A stretch of 33,730 bases of DNA from Sedimenticola sp. (GTDB lineage: Bacteria; Pseudomonadota; Gammaproteobacteria; Chromatiales; Chromatiaceae), in NCBI GenBank assembly GCA_027083925.1, contig JALWMK010000164.1, positions 1 through 33,730 on the forward strand, in the 5' to 3' direction. How positions within the stretch are numbered: the first letter of the stretch is position 1; every line of letters starts with the position of its first letter. This document shows positions 23,084 through 30,636 of this stretch, piece by piece. The notes beneath the pieces were generated by a model. The model worked only from the letters and a program-made list of their open reading frames with translations. It was not told the origin of the DNA and did not search any database. The translations under genes and the position numbers were made by a program.

Positions 23084-25519
23084 TCAGGCTGTGATTTTCA
23101 GGGGGGTGAATTCATGGGCTGCCTCACCTTCGGCACGTGCTTTCCAGGGATCAACCTGGGCGACCTCCTGACCAACCCTGAAGCGCTCAGACAATGCCTT
23201 GCGCCCGACTTCGTCTTCCAGGATGCGTTGCTTGATATACGACAAACCCACCCGCTCTACCCATGGAGCGGTACGCTCCAGATAGTGGGCTTCTTCCCGG
23301 TACATCTGGGTGAAGGCGCCGCAGTATTCCAGCACTTCTGCTTCCGTATCCACCTTGCACAACAGATCGGTGACGCGCACCTTGATGCCACCATTGCCAC
23401 CGATGTGCAGCTCGTAGCCGGATTCTACACAGACCACGCCGAAATCCTTGATGGTGGCTTCCGCACAGTTGCGCGGGCAACCAGACACGGCCAGCTTGAA
23501 TTTGTGGGGCATCCAGGAACCCCAGGTGAGCTCTTCCAGCTTCACCCCCAGGCCAGTGGAGTTCTGGGTACCAAACCGACACCAAGTCTTGCCAGCACAG
23601 GTTTTTACGGTGCGCATGGCCTTGCCATAGGCATGACCGGAAACAAAACCGGCATCGGTAAGATCTTTCCACATGGGCGGCAAGTCTTCTTTCTTTACAC
23701 CAAACAAGTCAATACGCTGCCCGCCGGTAACCTTCATTTCCGGCACATCGTACTTGTCGCAAACATCGGCAATGGCGCGCAGATCGGATGGCGTACACAA
23801 GCCGCCGAACATGCGCGGCACCACGGAGTAAGTGCCGTCTTTCTGGATATTACCGTGGGCGCGCTCATTGATGAAGCGCGACTGGGCATCATCCTGGTAT
23901 TCTTCCGGCCAGCGTGCCAGCAAGTAATAGTTGAGGGCAGGGCGGCAGGTGGCGCAGCCGTCGGGGGTCTTCCACTCCAGGCGCTCAAACACTGCGGGCA
24001 TGTCCTTGAGTTCGTGCTCCGCAATGGCCGCAATCACGTCGTCATGGGAGTGCCCGCTGCAGCCACATACGGGCTTCTTGCTGGGCTTGGCATCATAACC
24101 CTCCCCCACGGTGCTGGAGAGAATGGCCTCCACCAGTCCGGTGCAGGAACCACAGGAGGCAGACGCCTTGGTGTGGGCGCGCACATCATCCAAGGTGAAC
24201 AGGCCCTTGGTCTGGATGGCGTTGACGATATCGCCCTTGGTGACACCGTTGCAGCCGCAAATCTCCGCATCATCGGACAGCGCCGCCACTCTGATTTCAT
24301 CACCGTGGCCGGCATCGCCCAGGTCATGCTGACCAAACAGGATGGTGCTACGGAAGCCGGAAATATCCGTGCCTTCGCGCAGAAGTTGGAAGTACCAGGT
24401 GCCGTCCATGGTATCGCCGAACATGACCGCACCCTTGATGCGGCTGTCCTTCACCACCAGTTTCTTGTAAACATTCTGTGCCGGATCCTGAAGAATCAGG
24501 GTTTCATCACCTTCTTCCTCATTGAATTCCCCGGCGGAGAACAAGTCAATGCCGGTTACCTTGAGCTTGGTGGAAGTCACCGAACCCTCATAGCGGGCGA
24601 TGCCCATTTTCGCCAGATGGTTGGCAGCCACCCTGGCTTGCTCAAACAGGGGTGCCACCAGGCCGTAGCACTGATCACGGTGCTGTACGCATTCACCCAC
24701 AGCATAGATACGCGGGTCATAGGTCTGCATGGTGTCATCCACCACCACACCACGATCGCAATGCAGGCCTGCCTTCTGCGCCAGCCCGATGCTGGGGCGG
24801 ATACCCACAGCCATAACCACCAGATCCGCTTCGATCTCCTCGCCATTGACAAAGCGCAGGCCGGTAACATGATCCTCACCCAGCACTTCTGCAGTCTGGG
24901 TTCCCATGAGAAATTTCAGGCCTTTCTCTTCCAGGGATGTCTTCAGCATTTCCGCGGCAAGCTTGTCCAGCTGGCGCTCCATGAGAATGTCCATGAGATG
25001 CACCACGGTGACATCCATGCCGTTGCGCTGCAGGCCATTGGCTGCTTCCAGACCCAGCAGGCCGCCACCGATGACTACAGCTTTCCTGCCTGTCCTGGCT
25101 GCTTCCAGCATGGCATCCACGTCAGCAATATCACGAAAACCGATGACGCCCGGCAGACCGGAACCTGGTACGGGAATGATGAAGGGGTCGGAGCCTGTGG
25201 CCAGCAATAAGCGATCGTAGGATATTTCCAGGCCGGACTCGGCCACCACCTTGCGCTTCACCCGGTCGATCTCCACTACCGGGTCGCCGGTGTGCAGGAT
25301 CACACCGTTCTCCTCATACCAGGCGCGGTCATTGAGAATGATATCATCGATGGTCTTTTCACCAGCCAATACCGGTGACAACATGATGCGGTTGTAATTG
25401 GGGTAAGGTTCTGCGCCAAACACGGTGATGTCGTACTGTTCTGGTGCAAGCTTGAGCAGCTCTTCCAGGGTACGCACGCCCGCCATGCCGTTTCCTACCA
25501 GTACCAGATGTTCTTTCAT
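23084..25519 (-). CDS. nirB: Assimilatory NADH-dependent nitrite reductase, large subunit
   Basis: The enzyme reduces nitrite to ammonium in the cytoplasm. From the start at 25519 (AGAGGAAACTC just upstream) it is 811 residues: an FAD/NAD(P)H module (LVLVGNGMAGVRTLEELL at about 4-21; AVVIGGGLLGLEAANGL at about 146-162), two BFD-type [2Fe-2S] regions (CGCNGV...CGSC and CGCSG...CATC), and the siroheme/4Fe-4S half with CAGKTWC near 640 and CPRNC near 680. It is the first gene of a five-gene minus-strand operon running nirB, nirD, CBS, nasA, DmsBC. A sigma-54 promoter lies 50 bases before the start. The length is normal for NirB, and no frameshift is seen. Confidence 0.95.
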   Translation of the reverse strand: MKEHLVLVGNGMAGVRTLEELLKLAPEQYDITVFGAEPYPNYNRIMLSPVLAGEKTIDDIILNDRAWYEENGVILHTGDPVVEIDRVKRKVVAESGLEISYDRLLLATGSDPFIIPVPGSGLPGVIGFRDIADVDAMLEAARTGRKAVVIGGGLLGLEAANGLQRNGMDVTVVHLMDILMERQLDKLAAEMLKTSLEEKGLKFLMGTQTAEVLGEDHVTGLRFVNGEEIEADLVVMAVGIRPSIGLAQKAGLHCDRGVVVDDTMQTYDPRIYAVGECVQHRDQCYGLVAPLFEQARVAANHLAKMGIARYEGSVTSTKLKVTGIDLFSAGEFNEEEGDETLILQDPAQNVYKKLVVKDSRIKGAVMFGDTMDGTWYFQLLREGTDISGFRSTILFGQHDLGDAGHGDEIRVAALSDDAEICGCNGVTKGDIVNAIQTKGLFTLDDVRAHTKASASCGSCTGLVEAILSSTVGEGYDAKPSKKPVCGCSGHSHDDVIAAIAEHELKDMPAVFERLEWKTPDGCATCRPALNYYLLARWPEEYQDDAQSRFINERAHGNIQKDGTYSVVPRMFGGLCTPSDLRAIADVCDKYDVPEMKVTGGQRIDLFGVKKEDLPPMWKDLTDAGFVSGHAYGKAMRTVKTCAGKTWCRFGTQNSTGLGVKLEELTWGSWMPHKFKLAVSGCPRNCAEATIKDFGVVCVESGYELHIGGNGGIKVRVTDLLCKVDTEAEVLEYCGAFTQMYREEAHYLERTAPWVERVGLSYIKQRILEDEVGRKALSERFRVGQEVAQVDPWKARAEGEAAHEFTPLKITA

Positions 25520-25568
25520 GAGTTTCCTCTGCTTCAGGATCTTCTGCATACGCAATTCCCACTACAGA

Positions 25569-25584
25569 AGCAATTACCTTGCCA
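25569..25584 (-). promoter_or_regulatory. Sigma-54 promoter of the nirB operon
   Basis: On the minus strand TGGCAAGGTAATTGCT fits the RpoN consensus TGGCACG-N4-TTGCW with one main change and correct GG-N10-GC spacing. The start site would be near 25558, about 39 bases before the nirB ATG. Confidence 0.82.
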
Positions 25585-25812
25585 ACATTGACAAGCAACT
25601 GATTTATCGTGACTTTTTTCGGGGCTGTTTCTGCTCGAAGGAAAGCGGGCTATATCTCCGGCCTGCGCCCGCACCAGTTTGGTGCCTCCTCGGAAACGGC
25701 ATGCGCGATTATGTATCAAAATAGATTTATGCACTTCCTGTGCGGTTAATTTGTATATAAATATACCCACACTGAAAGTAGATATACCTTATATATTGGG
25801 CCGGTTTTTTTC
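25585..25812. other. Centre of the nirB-narK divergent control region
   Basis: The gene-free stretch 25520-25866 holds two opposed sigma-54 promoters and one NtrC box, each listed separately. The sequence near 25740-25800 is AT-rich (TATATAAATATACC, TATATATTG), possibly an IHF bend region. No small gene is evident. Confidence 0.6.
25671..25685. promoter_or_regulatory. NtrC-type enhancer box between nirB and narK
   Basis: GCACCAGTTTGGTGC is a perfect 6-bp dyad matching the core of the NtrC consensus TGCACCA-N3-TGGTGCA. Its centre is about 120 bases upstream of the nirB start site and about 160 upstream of the narK start site, normal enhancer distances for sigma-54 promoters. One box could serve both directions. 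Confidence 0.8.
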
Positions 25813-25828
25813 TGGCATGGCACTTGCA
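25813..25828 (+). promoter_or_regulatory. Sigma-54 promoter of the nitrate transporter gene
   Basis: TGGCATGGCACTTGCA matches the RpoN consensus TGGCACG-N4-TTGCW, with GG and GC exactly ten bases apart. Start site near 25839, then GGAGG at 25853-25857 nine bases before the ATG. Confidence 0.87.
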
Positions 25829-25866
25829 GTAGTACTTCCAGCGTTATTAAACGGAGGTTTTATCTC

Positions 25867-27333
25867 ATGTCAGAAACGAAACTCAATCTGCTTGCGTTCA
25901 GTGGCAAAACCAGAACCCTGCATCTTACCTGGTTTGCCTTCTTCATCAGCTTCATGGTGTGGTTCAGCCATGCACCTTTGCTGGCAGCCATACAGGAGAC
26001 ATTCAGCCTGAGCCAGCAGGAAGTAAAGGCATTGCTCATCGTCAACGTGGCGCTGACCATACCGGCGCGCATCATAATCGGCATGCTGGTGGACAAATAT
26101 GGCCCACGATTGATTTTCTCCGGATTGCTGTTTATTTCCAGCATTATCTGCTTCTTCTTCGCCATGGCGGATTCCTACGAAATGCTGCTGGCCACCCGCT
26201 TCGCCCTGGGCTTCGTGGGCGCGGGCTTCGTCATCGGCATCCGCATGATCGGCGAGTGGTTCCCTGCCAGGCAGGTAGGCTTGGCCGAAGGCATCTACGG
26301 AGGTTGGGGCAACTTCGGCTCCGCCGCTGCTGCCATGCTGCTGCCCACGCTGGCCCTGATGTACGGGGGCGAGAGCGGCTGGCGCTATGCCATCGCCACC
26401 ACTGGCGCCATCGCCCTGGTGTACTCCTTCGTGTACTTCAAGCTAGCACGCAACACGCCCAAAGGCTCCACTTACTTCAAGCCGAAGAAGACCGGCGCCA
26501 TGGAAGTGACCAGCAAGGGGGACTTCTTCTTCTACCTGCTGATGAACATCCCTATGTATGCAGCCCTGGCTGTGCTGGCCTGGAAGCTGAGTCCTTCCAA
26601 TCTGGGCATCATCGGCACCGTGGCCACTGACAGCATTTATGTGGGATTGATCGCACTCTATATCTATCAAACCTCACAGGTATGGCGCATCAACAAGCAT
26701 ATATTCAAGGAAGAAGTACCGGAAATACACCGCTACAAGTTCAAGCAGGTGGCCATACTGGATATCGCCTATTTCGTGACCTTCGGCTCCGAGCTGGCGG
26801 TAGTTTCCATGCTACCCCTGTTTTTCAAGGAGACTTTCGACCTGTCCCTGGTGCAGGCGGGCCTGCTGGCCTCGGGGTTTGCCTTCATGAATCTGGTCGC
26901 CCGCCCTTTTGGTGGTCTGTTCAGTGACAAGTTCGGGCGCAGGAAGATGCTCTCCATCCTCATCGGTGGCCTGACTGTGGGTTATCTGGTATTGGGGCAA
27001 GTTGATTCTGGATGGCCCCTGGCTCTTGCGGTCATCGCCACCATGGCCTGCTCATTCTTCGTGCAGGCCGGCGAAGGCGCAGTATTCGCCATCGTACCTC
27101 TGGTGAAGCGCCGCATGACGGGGCAGATAGCTGGCATGGCGGGCGCCTATGGAAATATCGGGGCGGTCACCTTCCTTACGGTATTCTCCTTTGTTTCACC
27201 GCAGATGTTCTTCATGGTCATTGCGGGCGCTGCCCTGGTGGCATTGGCTGCCGTCCAGTTCCTGGATGAACCCAAGGGCCATACCGCCGAGGTGATGGAA
27301 GATGGTACGGTACAGATGATCAAGGTAGACTGA
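25867..27333 (+). CDS. narK: Nitrate/nitrite transporter of the NarK family (MFS)
   Basis: This 488-residue major facilitator protein has about 12 hydrophobic helices, a cytoplasmic N-terminus and a soluble tail. The conserved nitrate-signature glycine region [17 protein letters not shown] is near 140-156, and the second-half equivalent [15 protein letters not shown] near 422-436. The loop after TM2 contains [10 protein letters not shown], and [13 protein letters not shown] is the matching motif in the second half. It imports nitrate for the reductases encoded divergently. The position and the NtrC/sigma-54 promoter favour an assimilatory role (the NasA transporter sense) over respiratory nitrate exchange. 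The PP2C-kinase gene follows after 44 bases. Confidence 0.92.
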   Translation: MSETKLNLLAFSGKTRTLHLTWFAFFISFMVWFSHAPLLAAIQETFSLSQQEVKALLIVNVALTIPARIIIGMLVDKYGPRLIFSGLLFISSIICFFFAMADSYEMLLATRFALGFVGAGFVIGIRMIGEWFPARQVGLAEGIYGGWGNFGSAAAAMLLPTLALMYGGESGWRYAIATTGAIALVYSFVYFKLARNTPKGSTYFKPKKTGAMEVTSKGDFFFYLLMNIPMYAALAVLAWKLSPSNLGIIGTVATDSIYVGLIALYIYQTSQVWRINKHIFKEEVPEIHRYKFKQVAILDIAYFVTFGSELAVVSMLPLFFKETFDLSLVQAGLLASGFAFMNLVARPFGGLFSDKFGRRKMLSILIGGLTVGYLVLGQVDSGWPLALAVIATMACSFFVQAGEGAVFAIVPLVKRRMTGQIAGMAGAYGNIGAVTFLTVFSFVSPQMFFMVIAGAALVALAAVQFLDEPKGHTAEVMEDGTVQMIKVD

Positions 27334-27337
27334 AACA

Positions 27338-27369
27338 TTCCCCAGGCTGGAGCCATCCGGCCTGGGGAA
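27338..27369 (+). promoter_or_regulatory. Hairpin covering the ribosome-binding site of the kinase-phosphatase gene
   Basis: TTCCCCAGGC (27338-27347) and GCCTGGGGAA (27360-27369) form a perfect 10-bp stem with a 12-base loop. The right arm includes GGGGAAG, the best Shine-Dalgarno match, seven bases before the ATG at 27378. Translation would then depend on opening the stem. Confidence 0.65.
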
Positions 27370-27377
27370 GCAATATT

Positions 27378-29081
27378 ATGACCAATACGCTGGAAATCGA
27401 CTACGCCGTCGTCTCGGAAAAAGGCGCCAAGGAAGAAAACGCTGATGCGGCAGATGCTCTGGTGCCCACTGGGAGCGCCCTGCTGAACAAGGGCATCGCT
27501 GCGGCCGTTTGTGATGGCATGAGCAGCTCGGAAGGAGGTGTGATCGCCGCCCAGACTTGTGTGCGCAGCTTCATGGACGACTACTTCAGCACCCCCGATT
27601 CCTGGACAGTAAAGCACTCGGCAACCAAGGTACTGGGGGCACTGAACCGCTGGCTCTGGTCTCAGGGGCAGGTGCGCTATGACTCCGCCAGAGGCATGGT
27701 CACCACTTTCACCGGCCTGATCATCAAATCCACCACTGCCCACATTTTTCATGTGGGAGACTCCCGCCTGTATTTATTCCGCGACGGTGAACTGGAACAG
27801 CTCACCAACGATCACCGCGTATGGATATCCAAAGACCAGGATTTTCTCTCCCGAGCCATGGGCATCGACGCCCACATTGACATCGACTACCGTTCCCTGG
27901 CGGTGGAACCCGGCGATATTTTCCTTTTTACCACCGACGGGGTTAGCGGCTACCTTACCGACAATCGCCTGCGCCAGCAGCTGCGTGAACATGACGGGCA
28001 GCTGCAGGCCAGCGCCGCCAGCATCATGGAAGAGGCCCTGCGCAATGGCAGCCATGACAATGTCACCTGTCAGCTGCTGAAGATCCTCCAGCTGCCGCAA
28101 AAAACCGAAGACGATATCCTGCAAAAGATCACCGAGCTGCCATTTCCACCTCCAATGCATGCGGGGGTAAAAATAGACACCTATAAGATTTTACGCGCCC
28201 TGCATGCTTCCAGCCGCAGCGAGGTATTTCTGGCCAGGGATATGGAGAGTGGCCACAGGGTTATCCTGAAAACCCCTTCGGAAAACTTCCGTGATGATCC
28301 TGCCTTTCTGGAGGGATTTCTGCATGAGGAATGGGTAGGCAAGCGCATCAGCAACCCCCATGTACTCAAGCTGCTGGAAGTACCCCGGCGGCGCTTTCTG
28401 TACAACATCGCCGAGTATGTTGAGGGTCAATCCCTGCGGCAATGGATCAATGATCACCCCCAGACCCACATCAACACCGCCCGGGAATACCTGACGCAAA
28501 TCGCCGACGGCCTGCGCGCCTTTCACCGGCTGGAAATGATCCACCTGGATCTAAAGCCGGAAAACATCATTATCGACAAGGACGGAGAACTGAAGATTAT
28601 CGATTTTGGCTCCACTCGTGTTGCCGGAGCCATTGAAATGCACTCCAGCTACGCCAGCGATACGCCCCAGACCACCGTGGACTATGGCGCCCCGGAATGC
28701 CTCAAGGGACAGTACAGCAACCGCGCCGACATATACTCCCTGGGTGTCATCGCCTACGAACTGCTCACTGGCGCCCTGCCCTATGGCGAACACGACAAGC
28801 CCGTATCCGCCAACAGACTGCGCTACACGCCAGCTGCCCGGCACAACCCCAATATCCAGCCCTGGGTAGATGGCGCCTTGCGCAAGGCCTTGCACCCAGA
28901 TCCGTCAAGACGTTATGACACCCTGTCAGAATTTCTCTACGACTTGTCCTATCCCAATCCAAAGTTCATGCAAAATACCAGTCAGCCGCTGATGAAACGC
29001 AACCCTCTTGGATTCTGGAAAGGATTGTCAGCACTGTTGCTGCTTGCAAATCTGGCGCTGCTGTACCTGTTAAGCCGCTGA
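27378..29081 (+). CDS. PP2C phosphatase-Ser/Thr protein kinase fusion, membrane-tethered
   Basis: This 567-residue fusion has a PP2C domain at about 5-235 (ENAD near 20-24, AVCDGMSSSEGG near 49-60, HVGDSRLYLFRDGELEQLTNDH, FTTDGVSGY, SHDNVTCQLL) and a protein kinase at about 265-530 (VILKTP lysine near 296, HLDLKPENIII catalytic loop near 390-400, IDFGS, APECLKG). A C-terminal hydrophobic helix follows (about 545-565, ALLLLANLALLYLLSR). Phosphatase and kinase residues both look intact. Similar fusions are found next to nitrate transporters of nas loci in other proteobacteria, so it may control transport or reduction of nitrate by phosphorylation; its target is unknown. Probably in one transcript with narK. 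Confidence 0.9.
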   Translation: MTNTLEIDYAVVSEKGAKEENADAADALVPTGSALLNKGIAAAVCDGMSSSEGGVIAAQTCVRSFMDDYFSTPDSWTVKHSATKVLGALNRWLWSQGQVRYDSARGMVTTFTGLIIKSTTAHIFHVGDSRLYLFRDGELEQLTNDHRVWISKDQDFLSRAMGIDAHIDIDYRSLAVEPGDIFLFTTDGVSGYLTDNRLRQQLREHDGQLQASAASIMEEALRNGSHDNVTCQLLKILQLPQKTEDDILQKITELPFPPPMHAGVKIDTYKILRALHASSRSEVFLARDMESGHRVILKTPSENFRDDPAFLEGFLHEEWVGKRISNPHVLKLLEVPRRRFLYNIAEYVEGQSLRQWINDHPQTHINTAREYLTQIADGLRAFHRLEMIHLDLKPENIIIDKDGELKIIDFGSTRVAGAIEMHSSYASDTPQTTVDYGAPECLKGQYSNRADIYSLGVIAYELLTGALPYGEHDKPVSANRLRYTPAARHNPNIQPWVDGALRKALHPDPSRRYDTLSEFLYDLSYPNPKFMQNTSQPLMKRNPLGFWKGLSALLLLANLALLYLLSR

Positions 29082-29093
29082 AGAAAATCTGAA
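29082..29093 (+). other. Left flank of the MITE in the gap 29082-29391
   Basis: The 310-base gene-free stretch after the kinase-phosphatase gene consists of this short left flank ending in TGAA (29090-29093), a 158-base palindromic element, the rest of a palindromic repeat, and about 120 bases of leader before the aldolase gene. Confidence 0.6.
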
Positions 29094-29251
29094 GGGCACC
29101 TCTATTAATTCATGATTGGCATCTACGCACATGAGGGCAGCGATAACTTCGTTGAAAATCTTGCAAATAGCCTGCTATTTGCTGCGATCTTCGCCTTGTT
29201 CTCACTGCCCTCATGCACGAATCTGCTCAAACAGAATTAATAGAGGTGCCC
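29094..29251. mobile_element. 158-bp MITE-like palindromic element with 18-bp terminal inverted repeats
   Basis: The ends GGGCACCTCTATTAATTC (29094-29111) and GAATTAATAGAGGTGCCC (29234-29251) are perfect inverted repeats. The interior is also largely self-complementary (ATGAGGGCAG with CTGCCCTCAT; GCAAATAG-CCTG-CTATTTGC at the centre), so the whole element can fold as one long hairpin. TGAA flanks both sides (29090-29093 and 29252-29255), a likely 4-bp target duplication. It encodes no protein of note and would need a transposase in trans. Confidence 0.82.
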
Positions 29252-29270
29252 TGAATCCGTGGATTCAGGG
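29249..29270. repeat. Palindromic repeat interrupted by the MITE
   Basis: CCCTGAATCC-GT-GGATTCAGGG now has its left arm partly formed by the MITE end. Removing the MITE and one TGAA restores AAAATCTGAATCCGTGGATT, whose flank matches the intact copy at 19691-19714. Confidence 0.75.
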
Positions 29271-29391
29271 AAAAGGAAAGGGAACCACAGGCGTCCCTCA
29301 GCGCAGACAAAACAGCTTATCCAATGTATGATTTGCCAAACCAGGAACCTGAATCTAGCCCTTTTTATACAGTCATCTGAGGTAACGCACC
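29271..29391 (+). other. Leader region of the aldolase gene
   Basis: It has no recognisable gene. A half-copy of the palindrome (CCTGAATC) occurs near 29348. GAGGTAA lies eight bases before the aldolase ATG. I could not define a -35/-10 promoter with confidence. Confidence 0.5.
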
Positions 29392-30573
29392 ATGCCAATT
29401 GTCAATATGAAAGACATGCTCCACCATGCCTATGATCATGGTTATGCGGTTGGCGCATTTGATCTGGTAAGCCTGGATTTTCTGCAGGGCATTCTGGATG
29501 CCGCGGAGCGGGCACAGGCGCCTGTTATCCTGAGTCTGGCGGAATCCCATTTCGATGCCTTTGATTTCGCGCTGCTAATGCCTGCGGTGGAAGCGGCTGC
29601 AATACGGGCCACTGTGCCGGTAGCGATACATCTTGATCATGGCGCCAGCTTTGAATCGGCAGTGAAGGCTATCAACCTCGGCTGCAACGCGGTGATGGTG
29701 GACGCTTCCGAAAAGCCCTTGCAAGACAATACCGCCATCACCAGTACGCTGACGGAAATGGCCCATGGCTGCGGCATTCCGGTAGAAGGCGAACTGGGAT
29801 ATGTGCCCGGTGAGGAAGGTGAAGATGCCGAACGGCACCCTGGTAAGATATGCTACACCACGGTAGCGGAAGCTCAGGCTTATGTAGAAAGTACCGGGGT
29901 GGATTTTCTCGCTGTTTCCATCGGCACCATACATGGTCGCATGCGGGGAAAACCCGAACTGGATTATCAACGCCTGCAGCAGATTAACGAAGCAGTGGGC
30001 ATACCACTGGTTATCCATGGCGGCACCGGCCTTTCCGATGACCAGTTTCAACAGCTGATCAGCAATGGTGTATCAAAAATAAACTACTACACTGCCCTGT
30101 CGGACGCCGCCGCAAGGCAGATCGCCCAGAACAGCGCCACCTCTGCAAATAGCGGCTATACCGGGTTAGTGAAAAACCTGCGTGGCGTGATTGGCGCTGA
30201 AACAGAGCGCTGTATACGGCTGTGGGGGGGGGCAGGCCGTGCCGAAGAGGTATTGGCGCGATGCCGGCCATGGACAGCCGTGGAACATTTGATCGTCTAC
30301 AATGTTGAAGGCCTGGATTCCATCGGCGCAAAAAACATGATGGCCGAGGGCCGGCGGGTGCTTTCCGCCATCCCCGGAGTGCGCGAAGTGTTTACCGGAG
30401 AGGCCATGAAAGAAGATGACAAATATCGCTACACCTGGCTGGTGCGCTTCTGCCATCCATCGGTAATCGACAGCTACCGGGAACATCCTTCCCATGTTGC
30501 CTTTGCCGACAATCATTTCCGCCCGGTTGCAGGGGAGCGCATCAGCATCGACTATCTTGCCATTGAAAACTGA
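29392..30573 (+). CDS. Class II (metal-dependent) aldolase fused to a Dabb-like domain
   Basis: This 393-residue protein has an N-terminal domain (about 1-285) of the FbaA/GatY class II ketose-bisphosphate aldolase fold. It keeps the catalytic and metal-binding motifs HLDHGASFESAVKAI (about 80-95), VEGELGYVPGEEG, IGTIHGRMRGKPELD (about 179-193) and VIHGGTGLSDDQF. Instead of ending there, it continues through about 100 residues (VEHLIVYNVEGL...GVREVFTGEAMKEDDKYRYTWLVRFCHPSVIDSYREHPSHVAFADNHF, shown here only in part) that look like a stress-responsive alpha/beta-barrel (Dabb) domain. The aldol substrate is uncertain: fructose- or tagatose-bisphosphate or another phosphosugar. A GAGGTAA ribosome-binding site supports the start. 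The neighbours do not point to a pathway. Confidence 0.85.
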   Translation: MPIVNMKDMLHHAYDHGYAVGAFDLVSLDFLQGILDAAERAQAPVILSLAESHFDAFDFALLMPAVEAAAIRATVPVAIHLDHGASFESAVKAINLGCNAVMVDASEKPLQDNTAITSTLTEMAHGCGIPVEGELGYVPGEEGEDAERHPGKICYTTVAEAQAYVESTGVDFLAVSIGTIHGRMRGKPELDYQRLQQINEAVGIPLVIHGGTGLSDDQFQQLISNGVSKINYYTALSDAAARQIAQNSATSANSGYTGLVKNLRGVIGAETERCIRLWGGAGRAEEVLARCRPWTAVEHLIVYNVEGLDSIGAKNMMAEGRRVLSAIPGVREVFTGEAMKEDDKYRYTWLVRFCHPSVIDSYREHPSHVAFADNHFRPVAGERISIDYLAIEN

Positions 30574-30595
30574 GCCGACAGGGATGCTCCTGCAT

Positions 30596-30623
30596 GGGCA
30601 CCGGGGTTGACGCCCCGGCACCC
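30596..30623 (-). terminator. GC-rich hairpin after the catalase gene
   Basis: In minus-strand RNA GGGTGCCGGGG pairs with CCCCGGTGCCC (11 bp with two G-U pairs, 6-base loop). On the plus strand the same positions are mismatched, so it most likely serves the catalase transcript. There is no U-tract. Confidence 0.6.
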
Positions 30624-30636
30624 GGCAGAGGAAGAA

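Noticed and set aside
25731-25743. GCACTTCCTGTGC as a second NtrC site
   Set aside because: The half-sites are 5 bases apart rather than the 7 needed in the NtrC consensus, so the helical spacing is wrong.
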